A stretch of 64,000 bases of DNA from Persicaria tinctoria (GCA_037127255.1 JBANSL010000010.1:31245120-31309119); one strand, 5' to 3'. Shown: positions 22,061 through 34,837, counted from the stretch's first letter. Numbers and translations are program-made. The notes: generated from the letters alone by a model not told the origin.

Positions 22061-24720
22061 TTGATTGGTCATATTTTCATGATACATGCTCGTGATTAGT
22101 CTTTTTATGCGTCTTATTCTTTTCATGTTGCTTCCTGTTCCATGTAGGGCCTCCGAATTCTACTATTTTGCTCACGAATTCTACTATTTTGCTCACTAGA
22201 GTAAAATTCTCCATTTTCACATTATCCTTCCCAATAAAAGTCTTTTCAATGGTTTTCAATTCGTTACATAAGTTTATAACTACATATTTCTCAAAACTCT
22301 TTGTCATTATGCCCCATTGTTCGCACTTCCCAGTTTGATGCTTCCATTCTATTCTCCTTTTCTTTCCACCTTTGTTGCTATCGTTCTTACTCCTTGTTTT
22401 GTGTCTGTTGTTGGACATGTAAAAGTGGTAGCAACACCTGACAATAAAAGGAAAAATTGTTGATCTTTTTTGTCAAAATATTCAAATATCAAATCAGGTT
22501 CTTGGTAAGCATAAGCTCCCCTCCCCCCCCCCCCCCGAAATTTCAAGTCTAATAAGAATTTTGTTAGGTTATATAAAGATAACCACTAGTTCGTTCTAGC
22601 TAATAATTCAAAATATTCCTAACATATATTTCAATTATACGCATAAAATGAAAATCTCCAAGGAGTTGGAGATACTTAGCTCTTTGAAAATCTTTCTGAT
22701 CATTTTTCCTTGTTGTTTCTTCTTCAGTCTTCTTTTCTTTTCTTTCTTTCTTTTTTCCTGTAAAGACAAACGAGGTTCTCAATATAAATCTGTTCATATT
22801 CATGAATTTGGCATCTAAGATCCGACCAAGTATTTGAGGTTTCAAGTATACGAATATCAAACTTATCAAATTGAATCATAAGAGCAGAGCACCCGCTATG
22901 ACATTGGAAGAGTAAAATTCCCCAAATCAAGTACAAGTTCATAAACGTACAATTCTTAGTATTCAAATATACAATATTAACTTGTTCATGCTCACTTATC
23001 TGACTTATGTGATCATTCCATGTCATCTATATCTTAATTAGAAAGCACTTGCATTTATCAATAAGAAGCATAAATACTTGTTCCTTTGCCCCCTTCAATT
23101 TCGTATGTTTCTCCTTTTTTTTTTCTTTTTTTTTTTCCTCTCTTTCCTTTATTGGATCACTTTCAATCTAGTAGGTCTTTCTTTTTTTCCTTTGTACCTG
23201 CACTCACGGGACATAATCTGCCAAATAGGTTCTTTCTTTTTTTCCATAAATTTTCCAATTTAGCTCAACAATATAAAAAAAACAAATAAAAAAACATGGA
23301 GCAGGTCATAATCATATAACCAAATGAATATCATATTATTCTTTTTGTAGTGCTAACTCTACATGACATAGGGGAAGAATTTCGAGAGTAGAAGTAGAAC
23401 GCATACACACGTAGAAGAGTGGATATGGGGGAATAGTCAAATGGATTTTGTTCAATATTTTCAATTTCCGCTCGTTCTGGGATCCTGAGATTGGTTTGTA
23501 GTAAAATATGTTGCCACATTCACCGGTGATGGTCCTGAGTTTAAATTATTCTAGTTGAGCATAATGAAATAAGGTCGACATGAAATAAAAAAAATCTCTA
23601 TCCATTTATGATGTATGATTGGCAAATTTTACATGCTACCCCATTAAAAATAAGGGAGAGTCTAACAGTAAGATGTCTTCCGTCTATTGTCAAGACAAAA
23701 ATTAGATATGTACGCCGAGGTTCTTTTCATTTTTTACAACAAAATTATGGAATGGCCCGAGAGACAAAAAAAAACAAAACACCGAAGTGTCGAAAATTAC
23801 ATCAATCTCGTTGAAGGTAATTAAACACAATAGATAAGATTAGCTGTTGGGTTTTTACATTGAGGTTGGTGGGTTTCGACCTTTTTTTTTTTGGTTTCGG
23901 CGTGATGCATAACTTGACAAAGTTCTTTGAGACTTTGTTATCAACTCCGCAAAGTTCTTTGAGACTTTGCTATAGGCTTGACAAATCTCACCGAGGAAAC
24001 TACGAAGCCTCAACAAATATCAACGAGTCTAATGCCTTAACTCGACTAACTTTCACGAGCCTATTGTGAGAAATTATCTTCCCAAAAGTGACCCCGTGAT
24101 TTATGGAATGAGTGGGGCCACAAAATTTTGAACGGAAATTGGATCCACGGGAGGAGGTTGATGGAGGGAAATTAGAAAAGGAAAAAAAAAATAGGGTTTG
24201 GTGATGAACTAGTATAGGACATATCTATGACATTATATTTATCATATAACATTATATTTACATATCTATGACATAAACACCTTTATATTTTCACCACATT
24301 TGGAATACACTTGTTTTCAAGAGAAAAATATTTAAGCTAAACCCAATTTTATGAGCTTATACATTTATCTCAATGAACATTGTTGAGTTTATAATGTACA
24401 CGTACTCAGCCTAGATTTTTTAGTCTCTAAACTTAGCTCGTAAAAATTTATCGAGTTTCTTGTATTCACTCGGCTGAGATGTATGAGCTTAACATAAACA
24501 ATCGACCTAGATTTTTGAGGCTACCATGAATCATCGACTCGTCGTTCAGCCGGAATGATCACGACATTCTTTCCAGATTGTAGAGTCTAGCATGATGATG
24601 AGAAGTGAATGAAGAAACAGTTGTATTCGAGATAAAATATCCATACGATCTTGATTCTAAAGAAATCCATACGAACATAGTGAATACAAAAATACAAATG
24701 AGCTATAGATAGTAGCAACG
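22061..24720. other. AT-rich non-coding region with scattered repeat remains
   Basis: Contains a 21-bp direct repeat (gaattctactattttgctca, 22156-22200), a C run at 22520, pyrimidine tracts at 23109-23145 and a dispersed repeat at 23640-23790. Around 23930-24060 there are ctttgagactttg duplications. No protein-like frame or RNA gene is recognised. Confidence 0.5.
23640..23790 (+). repeat. dispersed repeat, copy A
   Basis: The stretch from agtctaacagtaagatgtct through tttttacaacaaaattatgg is clearly similar to the reverse complement of 31510-31640, and part of it to 33180-33260. It is probably an end of one transposon family. The family is not identified. Confidence 0.6.
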
Positions 24721-26750
24721 GCAAAGGTGATGTCGTGGCAAAGAAATGTTTTACCCCTAACCCTAGTGTGTATGCCTCCTCACGCCGCTCACAATCCCCT
24801 TCCTAGATCTGAAAACCATTAACCCTCTTCTCTGTTCGTCCATCACCCCTCGACTCTTCGACCGTCTCCATCCATGGCCGCCCTTGCTCCTTCCTCATCC
24901 TTACCCCTCGCTCCTCGTTCTTCCGTCTCCATCTCGACTCTCAAATCCATCCATGGCCACCCTCACTCATTCCTCATCCTTGTTCATCTTCGTCCGCCAT
25001 TGAAGACCAGCGAAAGCTTTCCCGACACTTCGACCGTCTATCCTGGCTCCCCATCTCAATGAATAAGGGTTCTCATCGACCTCCTTTCTCACCGAATAAT
25101 TCAAACTCATCCATGGCCGCCTAGGTCTCTCTTTCTTGACCTCCGGCTTTTCTCTCTCATGGAGAGCCTCTTCCTTATCTACTCTCGCGGTTGGCATCTC
25201 TCCATTCTTGTCGTCCACCCGAGTCAGTCTCAGCCGACCTCATCTCGTCCTCCTTGTCGACGAGGAGATGAGTCTGACTAGTTAATGTTAAGTGCTATTT
25301 TTTCCCCTTGCTTCTTCCTCATCCTTAACCCTCTTCTGTTCTTTTGATTTCTGTTTCTGAACTGTGACTGAAGGGATAAATTTTTAGGAATTGATTCGCC
25401 TCTCTCGAACGCAATCCGACCTTTCCTTCGACTTGATTTTGAATTTCTTTTCCGTTTTGCTATTTTAATTTACGCAAGAATATAATGTTATGTTCTAGTA
25501 CATTGGGGGGATGGTGAAGGTTTTGAAAGGAGATTTTGTATTACAGGCGTATACCACATATGAAAGCATTTCATTATGAGGAATTTTTTTAATACAAGGG
25601 GTACGAATGTTGATTTTGAATTTGGTGTTTGTTTGGGCCATTCGTTGAAAGGAAACTAGAGACTTGTGACTAGAAGAAACCTATAAGCAATTCTGGTTGC
25701 ATGTGTTACATGCTACAATGAAGTGAAATTCGAAATTGCTAGTTAAACTTTAATATATCTGACTGAAAAGAGATGCATTGTAGGAGGTATTGTATTTGCA
25801 ATCTGAAAATTCTTATAGCCAATATTATTCATGTCTTCGAAAAAGCTACCTACTTGAGACATTGAATAAGAAGCTTGCATTTTGATTTTAGTTGTGCGTA
25901 GTTTATCTGTGTTATACATGACTGGTGCACACACTACATAAAGTACTTAGGTTAGAGGCGTACTTGTCCTGGGACCTTTGTAGAAAACGAAGCACTTAAT
26001 TACTCTTTTGTTTCTTTGATAAGTCCATGTTCATTTCTGTTTGATGAAATTAAAGAATTCACGTTTTTACGTGTCTGTGGAGATTTCTGACATTTTTTTA
26101 TGAACATAAGTTTGTTGCTCTTTTATCGTGAAGAATAAAATGCTACCTAGTGTCGAAACACTTTCTCTGTTAATGGCTATAGGAAAATGTTGGATTGATT
26201 TTGATAAATGGGGACTGCGTAGCATTTTTTGGTGATCAGTTGAAGGTGTGGTACTCTGTTAGTTGCATCTTCGTACTTTGATATATTACTTATCTTACCC
26301 TATCATTGTTAACAATTGATGAAGTTCCTCTTACAAGAAAACAGATGAAGTTTCACTGCATCTGTGCTAACAAGTTAAATTTGCAACATTTTAAAAAGTT
26401 CTCCTTGTGTGTTTACTTATTCTATTATTGTCATCCTTAGGTAATCCTTTATCGTCTTCTATCTATCTCTTTAGTTGTTTGTGGTGTAAATTACTTATCT
26501 TGCCCTATCGTTATGCGACACTTTTTTCATCTTCTATCCTTTTTAGCTGTTGCATTTTGTGCTTGCTTTATAATCTCAAGTCAAGTACTATTTGTTGTGA
26601 GCCTAATTCGCCATGTTTTATACTTACTTTTATATCGATTTCTGCATGCATTTCATACATTTGGGTTATAATAATACAGAATTTGTGTAGTTTATGTTTA
26701 TTTGCAAATATATGGAGGTCTACACAAGTTTTTGTAATATTTCGCAGAAA
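24721..26750. other. GC-rich block followed by AT-rich unannotated sequence
   Basis: 24780-25260 is GC-rich with repeated catccatggccgccc and ctcgactc words and a 62-codon plus-strand frame from ATG 24874 (MAALAPSSSLPLAPRSS). No domain is recognised, but the composition resembles a 5' exon or captured gene start. 25260-26750 is AT-rich without a convincing frame. A short repeat, acttatcttaccctatc near 26287 and acttatcttgccctatcg near 26489, occurs twice. Confidence 0.4.
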
Positions 26751-27246
26751 TCGGACGCATTTTGGAGCTTCAAGGAAAGTCATGGAGAAGCTAAGAATGA
26801 TGCAGCTGGAGAAAATGCAATTTTTCGGTATTCATCCTTCTGAATCAAGCTTTGATGTCTTCATGAAAGTTTTAGCCCTTGGAAAGATCTTTCCAACGCA
26901 TGGTCATATGCATCAATCCGACAAACGAGGACTTGGGAAAGTGTGTTTCAAGAATAGAGCAGAAAGTTGAGAGACTTAGTCGATATCGAGTTGTTTTACT
27001 CGATATCGAGTAACCCGGTAGGGGTGTGCATAACCAGGTACCCGACACGAACCGGTTAATCGTGTCGGGTACCCGAAACCGTTAAGGCCAAATCCTCCGA
27101 ACAGTACACGAACCATATAAACCCGGGTGCCCGACACGGTTAGGGTATTCGGTTCCGTGTCGGATACCCGGGTACCCGACACGAACCGTCTTTTTTTTTA
27201 AAAAAAAAAATTGGTTGTCCGTGTTGTTATACTCCTGCCTGAGTAG

Positions 27247-28613
27247 TGATGATATCTAATTTAGTCATATTTTAGGGTTGCATTTGCATATTAGTTTAGA
27301 TCATTTTCATGCATATTTATCATATTTTATATTTTATTTAGTTTATTTTGTATTTTCGGAGTCTACACCGAGTTATTATTGATTTCATGCACTTTGAAAG
27401 TGATATTGTCGAAATTCAAGAGTTGATGTGAAGGAGCAAACATGAATGAAGTGGACTTGAGGAGCTAAATTGTCAATGGTTGAAGTTTCTAAACTTGGGG
27501 GTTGTTTGATGAAATTAACTTTATAATTGGGTGTTGGGTTAGATTTTAAGTATTTAATTTCATGGGTTGAAATTGTAATTTCATTAAATTTCTTTATATA
27601 TATATATCGTTAGAATGAAATAGGAGGGGGTCTCTCTTGAGTTCGGACTCGGGAACGCCGCACAAGGCCGCCGCCGACTTCATTCGTAGATTAGGTTTAG
27701 TTTTGTTTAGTTTTGTTTCTTTTGTTTTCGGTATTACACTTTGGATTGAAGGCGAAGATTTCTGGTTTGCATTTTATTTTAAGTATGTCTTTAATTTATT
27801 CGATTGCTTTCTATATTATGCTTAGCTAAATTTTCCGTTCTAGGGTTAGGGTGAACCCGACAATGTCGTGAATTGTTTGATTTCGATGGTTGCTTGAGCT
27901 TAGTCTTAATTTTATGAATTGATTTGATCCTAGTTGCTTAACCTGATTGATGTGAATCGATTAGAATCCTTTTTAGATTCAAGATGCTACCGCTGCGAAT
28001 TGAAATTGGATAAATAGATGAAATTCATGATGTCGAAAGGAGGATTGGTTTCATCGGAACCCTAGGATTAAACTTGAGAAGTTGACAATTGTTATTGTGA
28101 CATTTAAACAATTGTTGAGGACTCTTGAGGATTAATAAATTATCGTAGATTCTTAGGTGTGAATCGGTTAGGCGGAACGCGACAGCGAAAGTTTAATTGA
28201 TTTTCTCCTAAGGTCTATAAAGAGCTTAAAGGGTCTAGATTCGGTTAATTTAGACACAATTGCTACAACATGCGACAACTGAGTAGTGATGGCTTTAGAT
28301 AATTTACCTTCAATTTGACAAATTAAGAAGATGAAGTTCGAGTGAATATCGGGTTGAATTCGTTGTGGCATTGTCGTGGGAATCCTTTAACCCTGGAATC
28401 ACTTCTCATATATATTTTCTTCATAATCTTTGCTTGTTTTTCTTAGTTTAGTTGAAAACCAAATCTCTCTTTATTGGCTTAGCTTATTAGTTCTAGATAA
28501 CAATTGATACAGATTTAATCCCCGTGATCGATACCCGTATACTGCAATTGATCTCGTATTCTTGCGAGGTTGGTTCAGGCTACACTATTCTTGTATTGGT
28601 TTAGACCACATCA
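27247..28613 (+). mobile_element. solo LTR of a retrotransposon (1367 bp)
   Basis: Begins tgatgatatctaatttag and ends tagaccacatca, the TG...CA of an LTR. A perfect 5-bp duplication AGTAG flanks it (27242-27246 and 28614-28618). No internal retroviral genes are present, so it arose by recombination between two LTRs. It sits inside hAT copy 2. Confidence 0.92.
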
Positions 28614-29202
28614 AGTAGCTCGATCGAGCCGGTACCGATCGGAACCCCTAAAATTGAACTCCCAGATGTAGCAACCGCCGCCGGAGCCTAGATCCGGGAG
28701 GTTTCCATCAGAATCGGTGAGAATCAGGCCGACCTGGATGAGTTCCAAAGCGTCGACGTTTGATTTCAAAAAACGGTACAGATCGGAAGGTCGGCGGCGA
28801 CGTAGCTGGCGGTGGGCTTGGCTTGTAGACGACGTCGGGGAACTCGGTATCCATCGAAACAAAGGGGAATCGTCGATAACTGGAGCAATCAACTCGAAGC
28901 AAGGTCGGGCGTCGGGCGGGGCGAAGCTCGATGTAAGGGGAATGAGAAGGATGCAAGGAGAGAGATGGAAAGGGGAAGGCGAGGGTAGCTCCACGGGAGA
29001 GGAGAGGCCGAGAGCTCGAGAGTGAGTGATGGAGATCTGAGCGAAGAGGTTGAAGGAGAAGATGAGTCTGTGAGAACGAGACAGAGAGAGTGGCGGCTAA
29101 TACTTCTAGGGTTTCGATTAGAGTGCTTTTAAAAGAAAAGGAAAGTACTAATAAAAAAAAAAGGAAAGTAATATGGTAAAAAAAAAGAGATAAACACGGG
29201 GG

Positions 29203-29275
29203 ATTTCGGATTCGAACTTGGATCTGCTGAAAAAGCCCATACCTCCCGCCTCCCTTGAACCAATTGAGCCAATGG
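29203..29275 (-). other. tRNA-like pol III module in hAT copy 2
   Basis: On the minus strand: A box tggctcaattgg (29271-29260, 11 of 12 consensus positions) and B box agttcgaatcc (29218-29208, 10 of 11). It occupies the same place relative to the element terminus as the module in copy 3, whose A box is tggctcatttgg. Confidence 0.55.
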
Positions 29276-30162
29276 AACATTTTGTGATTTATGGGATCTT
29301 AGTTATACAAGTACTAATACCACCAGATCTAAAATTTAAAAAAAAAAAATTTAAACGGTTCGTGTCGGGTACCCGACAAGGCGATTTGCCCGACCCGAAC
29401 ACGAACCGTTTAGAGACGTGTTTTCTCTGTTCGTGTCGTTATCGTGTCGTGTTTTTTCGGTTTCGGGTTTTTTCGTGTCGTGTTTCCGTGTCGTGTTTTC
29501 GGTTTCGGGTTTTTCTGCACACCCCTATAACCCGGATCGAGTAAAGACCCCATAAATCGACAAGAGATGCCGGGAGCTGAAGATGTTACTCGATATCGAC
29601 GACTTTTACTCGATATCGAGGACAGCCCAAGTCGATTTCCATGTCCGGAGCCGAGATCGAGAAGCTGGGCACTGGGATGCCGAGTAAGACTTAGTCGATA
29701 TCGAGGAAATTCCTCGATATCGAGGACCACCCAAGTCGACATATGTTCTGTTGGCCAATATGGAGCTGCTGAGCACAAGACGAAGAAACTGCTAGTCGAT
29801 ATCGACGACTCCTACTCGATATCGAGTTGACCCAGGCGAATTCCGAGCTATCCGAATATCTTGTTAAGTTTCTATCCCGAAGCCAATGATGATGTTTTCG
29901 AGACGAAATTCTATCCACATCTATCAAGAGCTATCAAGAGGAGAAGATATTTATCCACTTTAGATATAATTCCTAGTTGATTTATTTCCTTTATTTCCAT
30001 GTTTTAATCTTTAGATAAAAGATAGATAGATATAGATTTAGATATAGTTTTCTTTCCTAATTAGAGAGGAAATGAAGGCTATAAATAAAGCCTTATGGGG
30101 CTGATTTTGACGAATTCAAGCAAAGCCGTCTTCGGGCGCAAGGAGAGAGGAGGAGGAGGCGG

Positions 30163-30164
<2 letters not shown>

Positions 30165-30229
<65 letters not shown>
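30165..30229. repeat. (GA)n microsatellite
   Basis: An almost pure GA run of about 65 bp within the old LTR fragment, flanked by gaggaggcggggg and gggagagagg. Confidence 0.97.
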
Positions 30230-30235
<6 letters not shown>

Positions 30236-30700
30236 GAGGCGAGAGGATGAACATTTGGAAGGTTTTGTAAGTTTTAGTTTATTTTATGTTAAAGTTAATT
30301 TCTTTTATTATGGTTTGTTTCTAATTTCCTTCTTCTAGGGTTGGGGTGATCCCAACATAGATATGCGTGTATAATTTATAAATCCATGAATTTATATGTC
30401 TTTATCATCATCTACCTATGTGCTTAATCCTTTGCGAGAGTTGAGGAAATTCCTTATTCATGATATTGAAGCGAAAGTGATCTTATTATGAATTGGATAG
30501 TAATTAGGGTTTATTTGCGAGAACCGACTAATCCTAATTAAGAAAAGGTAGAAACAAATTAGGTTGTTATGCGAGATCCTTTATCACCTAAATTGTTGGA
30601 ATTTGCGAAAGTCGATTCTTTGATATAAAGCATGCATCTTTATGTGATTTATGATATGCATATATATTTATTGTTGTGGTGATCCTTAACCTTGGAAATT

Positions 30701-32440
30701 TGTATCTTTATTTGTTTTATTTTATTATTTTTATTCGGCACATATTCTACTCGATATCAAACCACCATTCTTTCTCCATCCCTCGACATCGACCCCTCTA
30801 TTCTTTGTCGACAGCCACCCTCATCACCTTTTTCTGCTATCCTTGAACCCCAAAACACACTAAACCTAGAATATTATAGAGCACCTAATGCAAAACTTAG
30901 ATCTAAACCTGAATAGGGAGATAAAAAAATCTACGCGAGCTTAATCTGTTTCCTCATATTCAGTTGTCGAGTTTGTTCTTCTAACTCGACCCAAAACCTC
31001 AAGTTAAACCATTTTCCTCTACCAGATCAGTCAAGCTTATTGTGTTTCCTCGTGTAATCTAGTCGAGCTTCATCTCTTTCCTCGGCCCAGAAAGCCGAGC
31101 ATATAGAGTTTTCTCAGTCCAGATTGCCGACTACTTTCGGCCTAAATTAAAATTTGCCCCAAAATCAACTTCTGTCACCTTCATTGGCATTCAATGTTCC
31201 AAATCCAATATCCTGTGATTACTACAGCAACAAAACACACAAAAACGCTCCAAAAACAACACAAAATCGATCGGAAAAAAAAACGGATTTTCACTATTTC
31301 GATTAAAATTCAAAACCCCCATTTTTTGTGTTGAATCATCCGAAATCAATAAAGTTTTTACATTACGTGAGAGAACATACCTTTGTTGTGCTAGACTGGT
31401 GTAGATTTTGGCAAAAAAAAAAACCCTAAAAGGGCTAGATCTACAATGACGTTGATGAAGGTTTGTGTTGATGGGTTGAAGATGAAGTGGGTTGTAAAAC
31501 ACCTAGGTTAAAGGTAATTTTTTTCTGTGTTGGGTCATTCCGTAATTATGTTGTAAAAAATGAAAAGGACCTCAGCGTAAATATCTAATTTTCGTCTTGA
31601 CAATGGACGAAAGGCATCTTGTCGTTAGACTTTATGTAAAAATAATTAAAAAACAAACAACGTCCAACTAATATTTTCTAAAAAAATAAAAAAACGAATT
31701 TGTGTGCGATTAACACCTGCTGATTTAGTTAGAATGGGGCTATAGACAAGACGATCAAATAACTATTAACAAGACAAAATCCGTTAAATTACGCAACAAG
31801 TCATTTTATGTGTTTTGATTTTTTGCCTTGGTTCTCCTCTCATCTCTCAACCCATACCCAAATCTATCTTTGAACTACGATCAATCATATAAACATCCAA
31901 TAACCAAAACATATAAAAGCAAAAACAATCCTATCAAAACCCACAAGCAAGCAACAAAATTCTAAAAGGCTAAATCTAAATAAATCTAACAATTGGCTTC
32001 ACAGTAAATTACAAAACCCTAATTTCAAGTTGCAATGGAGAGAAGAGATGAAAGAAAACAAAGCTAAACAATAGCAAGTACTAGGGTTTGCTCTTATCGG
32101 ATCAGCTCGACAACGATAGAGAATCAGATAAACAAATTAATCAAATTAGGTCTAGACATCATCCATTTTATTAGAGGTACATTATAATAAATCGTGTATA
32201 TATATTGGTATAAATTGATCAGACCCTTATTGACTTTGAAAAATTAATACTCTGTAGCAGGTTTGTTTGAATAAATGATTTACTTCGTCTAATTTTTATC
32301 AATCATTAATTAATTTTGAAGTGAGTCAATTTTTAGTGTTGGAGAAATTCGTATGTATGTGTAATTATTGCTTCTAGTTTGAATCTCATACAATAGTCTT
32401 GGGGCCCAAGTTTGGGTGCCTTGGGGCCCAAGCTTGTGAG
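30701..32440. other. AT-rich intergenic sequence with a dispersed repeat copy
   Basis: Several tcgag-containing words occur at 30960-31140. 31440-31640 is a minus-orientation copy of the dispersed repeat also seen at 23640 and 33115. No protein-coding gene is supported. Confidence 0.5.
31440..31640 (-). repeat. dispersed repeat, copy B
   Basis: gatgaagtgggttgtaaaac, cacctaggttaaaggtaa, attccgtaattatgttgtaa and gacgaaaggcatcttgtcgt are shared, with changes, with 33125-33260; the reverse complement is shared with 23640-23790. The element type is not determined. Confidence 0.65.
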
Positions 32441-32459
32441 TGTGGGAAGGAAAAAAAAT

Positions 32460-32990
32460 TATGCACCCACCCGAAAGGGCTTGAGAAAATATCGTAAGGG
32501 CATGTCGACATTTTGTAGGTGAAAGTGAAAGGTTGTTGGCGTTTTGTTTCGAGCAGTTTGCGGCTCTGGTTCCGATGTTTCTAGGAGATCTTCTGCTTGG
32601 TTGGGGAGGGCGTTGAGTCTGTAGTCGGGTCTGGCTGGGGTCATGGTCGTGCGCTCAGGGCGACTCCGTATCCGTGATAGAGTTTCCTTGGAGTTCGTCT
32701 GCACTACCCACAGGAGTTAGAGTCCTGCTGTACTACTGGCTCGTGGTGCTACTGTTTGGTGGTGCTTGGCTGCGTTCTTCGGTGGCTTCCTCATCTGTTC
32801 GAGTGTTTGGTCTTCTTTAAACATTTGTTGTAGTGTTTATTTCTGTTTGGTTCAGTACGCTTGTTATTTGTATTTCTGTTTTTAGATTGTTCTGTTAGAC
32901 GGTTCGCCGTCTGCCGACTTCGGTCGGCCTCTCGATGAGTCAGACATATCTGACCATCGAATTTTTACCTAATAAAAAAAAAGTTACATA
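32460..32990 (+). mobile_element. 5'-truncated LINE 3' end (copy 1)
   Basis: Non-coding G/T-rich sequence ending cgaatttttacctaataaaa plus further A. Its second half aligns by eye with 46900-47325: tccttggagttcgtc/tccctggagttacgtc, then cactacccacag/cactgcccacaa, then cgaatttttaccta/cgaattcttacctg and an A tail. Two independent copies ending in the same tail fit 5'-truncated LINE insertions; a SINE is less likely given the length. Confidence 0.6.
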
Positions 32991-33108
32991 ATCAACCGAC
33001 TGATTAATTTTTTGAATAATATATGAGATGCTACAAACCTTCTATGTATTTTTGTCTATTTATCCGTTTTAAATTGCTTATCTAAGACGAGAGAATAAAA
33101 AATTAGAG

Positions 33109-33260
33109 AGATGAAGTGGTTGCAAAAAACCTAGGCTAAAAGAGATGAAGTGGTTGCAAAAAACCTAGGCTAAAAGGTAAATTTTTTTGTCTCGGACCAA
33201 TCTGGAATAATGTTGTAAAAAATAAAAAGGACCTATACGGAAGGCATCCTATCGTTAGAT
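33109..33260 (-). repeat. dispersed repeat, copy C, with a 34-bp tandem duplication
   Basis: agagatgaagtggttgcaaa followed by aaacctaggctaaa is repeated twice head to tail (33109-33142 and 33143-33176). The sequence then continues like copy B (ataatgttgtaaaaaataaa, aaggcatcctatcgttaga). Confidence 0.7.
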
Positions 33261-34837
33261 TTGTGATTTGAGAATAGAACATAAATTTCGGGTGATTTCT
33301 TATTTACAAAAATCCTCCCCAAAGAAAATAAAGGGCCGAATTGGACTTCAGTACCTCACTCTTCAAGGTTGTCAGCGGAAAAAAGGAAGGTGGCGACCCA
33401 CCATTACACGCTTTGAGAGGGAGGAGGAAAGAGGGGCCGATCTGGGGTTTAATGCCGTCCTCCTCCCCGTCATTTTTCGGTTAATCTCTTTCTCCCTCCC
33501 TCAAAATCTTCTCTTTTTATGCTTCATCTTTCACCAGTTATCTGTTTTCCTCTCTACCCCTTTTGTTTGCGCATCCATTGTTTCCTTGTTTAAGTGTTTC
33601 AAGCGCTTAGGTGTTGGGAGTTGCTAGCTGGGATTTCAATTTCGATTGATATACTGTATTAATTGACGCTCGGTGGCCTTGGATTGCCCGATTATCGAGC
33701 TGGGGTTTTTTGTGTTTGTGTCTAGTTTGTTGCGGTTGGGGAGCTTTAGCAGTTGAAGTCAGTAAATTAGAGGTTGGTTTGCTTTCCCACTTTTGAGGTT
33801 TTTCCTGGCTGCGGCTTTTGCTACCTTCAATCTTCTTGGTGATTCAAATTTAGGCTGATTTCGATCTGGGTTTGGGTTATTTGGAAGGCATTGCTGGTGC
33901 TTGTTTTGATGACTAGGTCTTGCAAGATTGGAAACTCTGTAGACTTTCAGACACTCATTTTTGTGCGTTTAAGTAACAAGGCTATAGCCTATAGGAAGTG
34001 ATGTAATTGGGATGTTACTTGTTGGTTGATTTTGTTTGCTCTGTGTTCTGATTTTTTTTAGTGATCAGTAATTCAGTATGCTTACTTACATTGGTACTAG
34101 GGACTGTTTCCTTTCTCTCTCTAAACATGTGTGTGACATTTTTAGTAGTTGCTTCTTAGCTGGTCAGTGCGGGAAACTAATTTCTTAACTTGATTGAAAA
34201 GTGGGCCTTTGTGTTTCTTGGCATGATTGTTTGTTTTGGAAAATCTCATCTCTATCAACTTCTAATATAGGATTGATTTCTGTTGATGAAAATCCCATAT
34301 ATCATATATCAGTATTTGTTTATCCCGAAGTAAACCAATCTTTACTTTTTATTCAGCTTGAAACTGTGATGCATTATAATTCAGGTGGTTCAAGAAGAGC
34401 ATATTATTTGGCAAAACACTATTTATAAAAGAAAAGTGGATATATTGCTGGATTTATAAGTGAGCCAGTGAGGGTCGAGGATCGCTGGTCCAGGACTGTG
34501 CAGCTAGGTAAGGCACAAGTCACTAGCTTGTGTAAAGCTTAATACATGTCTATGGTTCTTATTGTTCTATTCTCCATTTATGTCAGTGTCTTGTTTTGAC
34601 ATTGATGTGCTACAGAAATGTGACAGACGGGTTTGAGGTGCACATTGTTGTGGCGAATCCAATGACTCTTTAGTTGAATTTTATATCAGAATGTGCTAAA
34701 GTGTGAAATGAAATCCATTATAGATTTGGTAAAGAAAAGGAAAAAACACTATGATAGATATTAGAGAGTATTCTAGTCATGAGCAAAGTCTTCGAAGAGT
34801 TAATGTCTTTGCCTTTTCTGGCTAGGAGATTCGTGAT
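33261..34837 (+). other. probable 5' UTR and first intron of the MYB-CC gene
   Basis: 33400-33600 is pyrimidine-rich (tctttctccctccctc), as in plant promoters and 5' UTRs. Between there and the ATG at 34838 there is no protein-like frame, and T-rich tracts look intronic, so one or more untranslated exons and an intron are likely. Exact borders cannot be set without transcripts. Confidence 0.45.

Larger units (their letters stand above)
27019..29527 (-). mobile_element. non-autonomous hAT element, copy 2 (2509 bp, contains a solo LTR)
   Basis: Both ends are taggggtgtgc inverted repeats, and a perfect 8-bp duplication TAACCCGG flanks them (27011-27018 and 29528-29535). The subterminal cccgacacg/gggtacccg regions match copies 1 and 3. 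The order of tRNA-like module and terminus is reversed relative to them, hence the minus orientation. Without the inserted solo LTR (27247-28613 plus its 5-bp duplication) the element is about 1.14 kb, close to copy 3. The region 28620-29040 is GC-rich and gene-like but unidentified. Confidence 0.95.
26750..30700 (+). mobile_element. old LTR retrotransposon LTR fragment, split by a hAT element
   Basis: The outer parts (26750-27018 and 29528-30700) join into one sequence when the hAT element at 27019-29527 is removed. It resembles a long plant LTR: agaaatcggacgcattttgg near 26748, a ~100-bp tandem array of TCGATATCGA palindromes, a GA repeat, then tagggttggggtgatccc near 30334 and ggtgatccttaaccttgg near 30678. 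The last two parallel tagggttagggtgaaccc (27842) and ggaatcctttaaccctgg (28379) in the solo LTR inside the hAT element, so the two are related. Ends and target duplication were not found. Confidence 0.55.

Noticed and set aside
28708..29280. 190-codon minus-strand frame in hAT copy 2
   Set aside because: Part overlaps the tRNA-like module and terminal region; no domain. At most a captured fragment.
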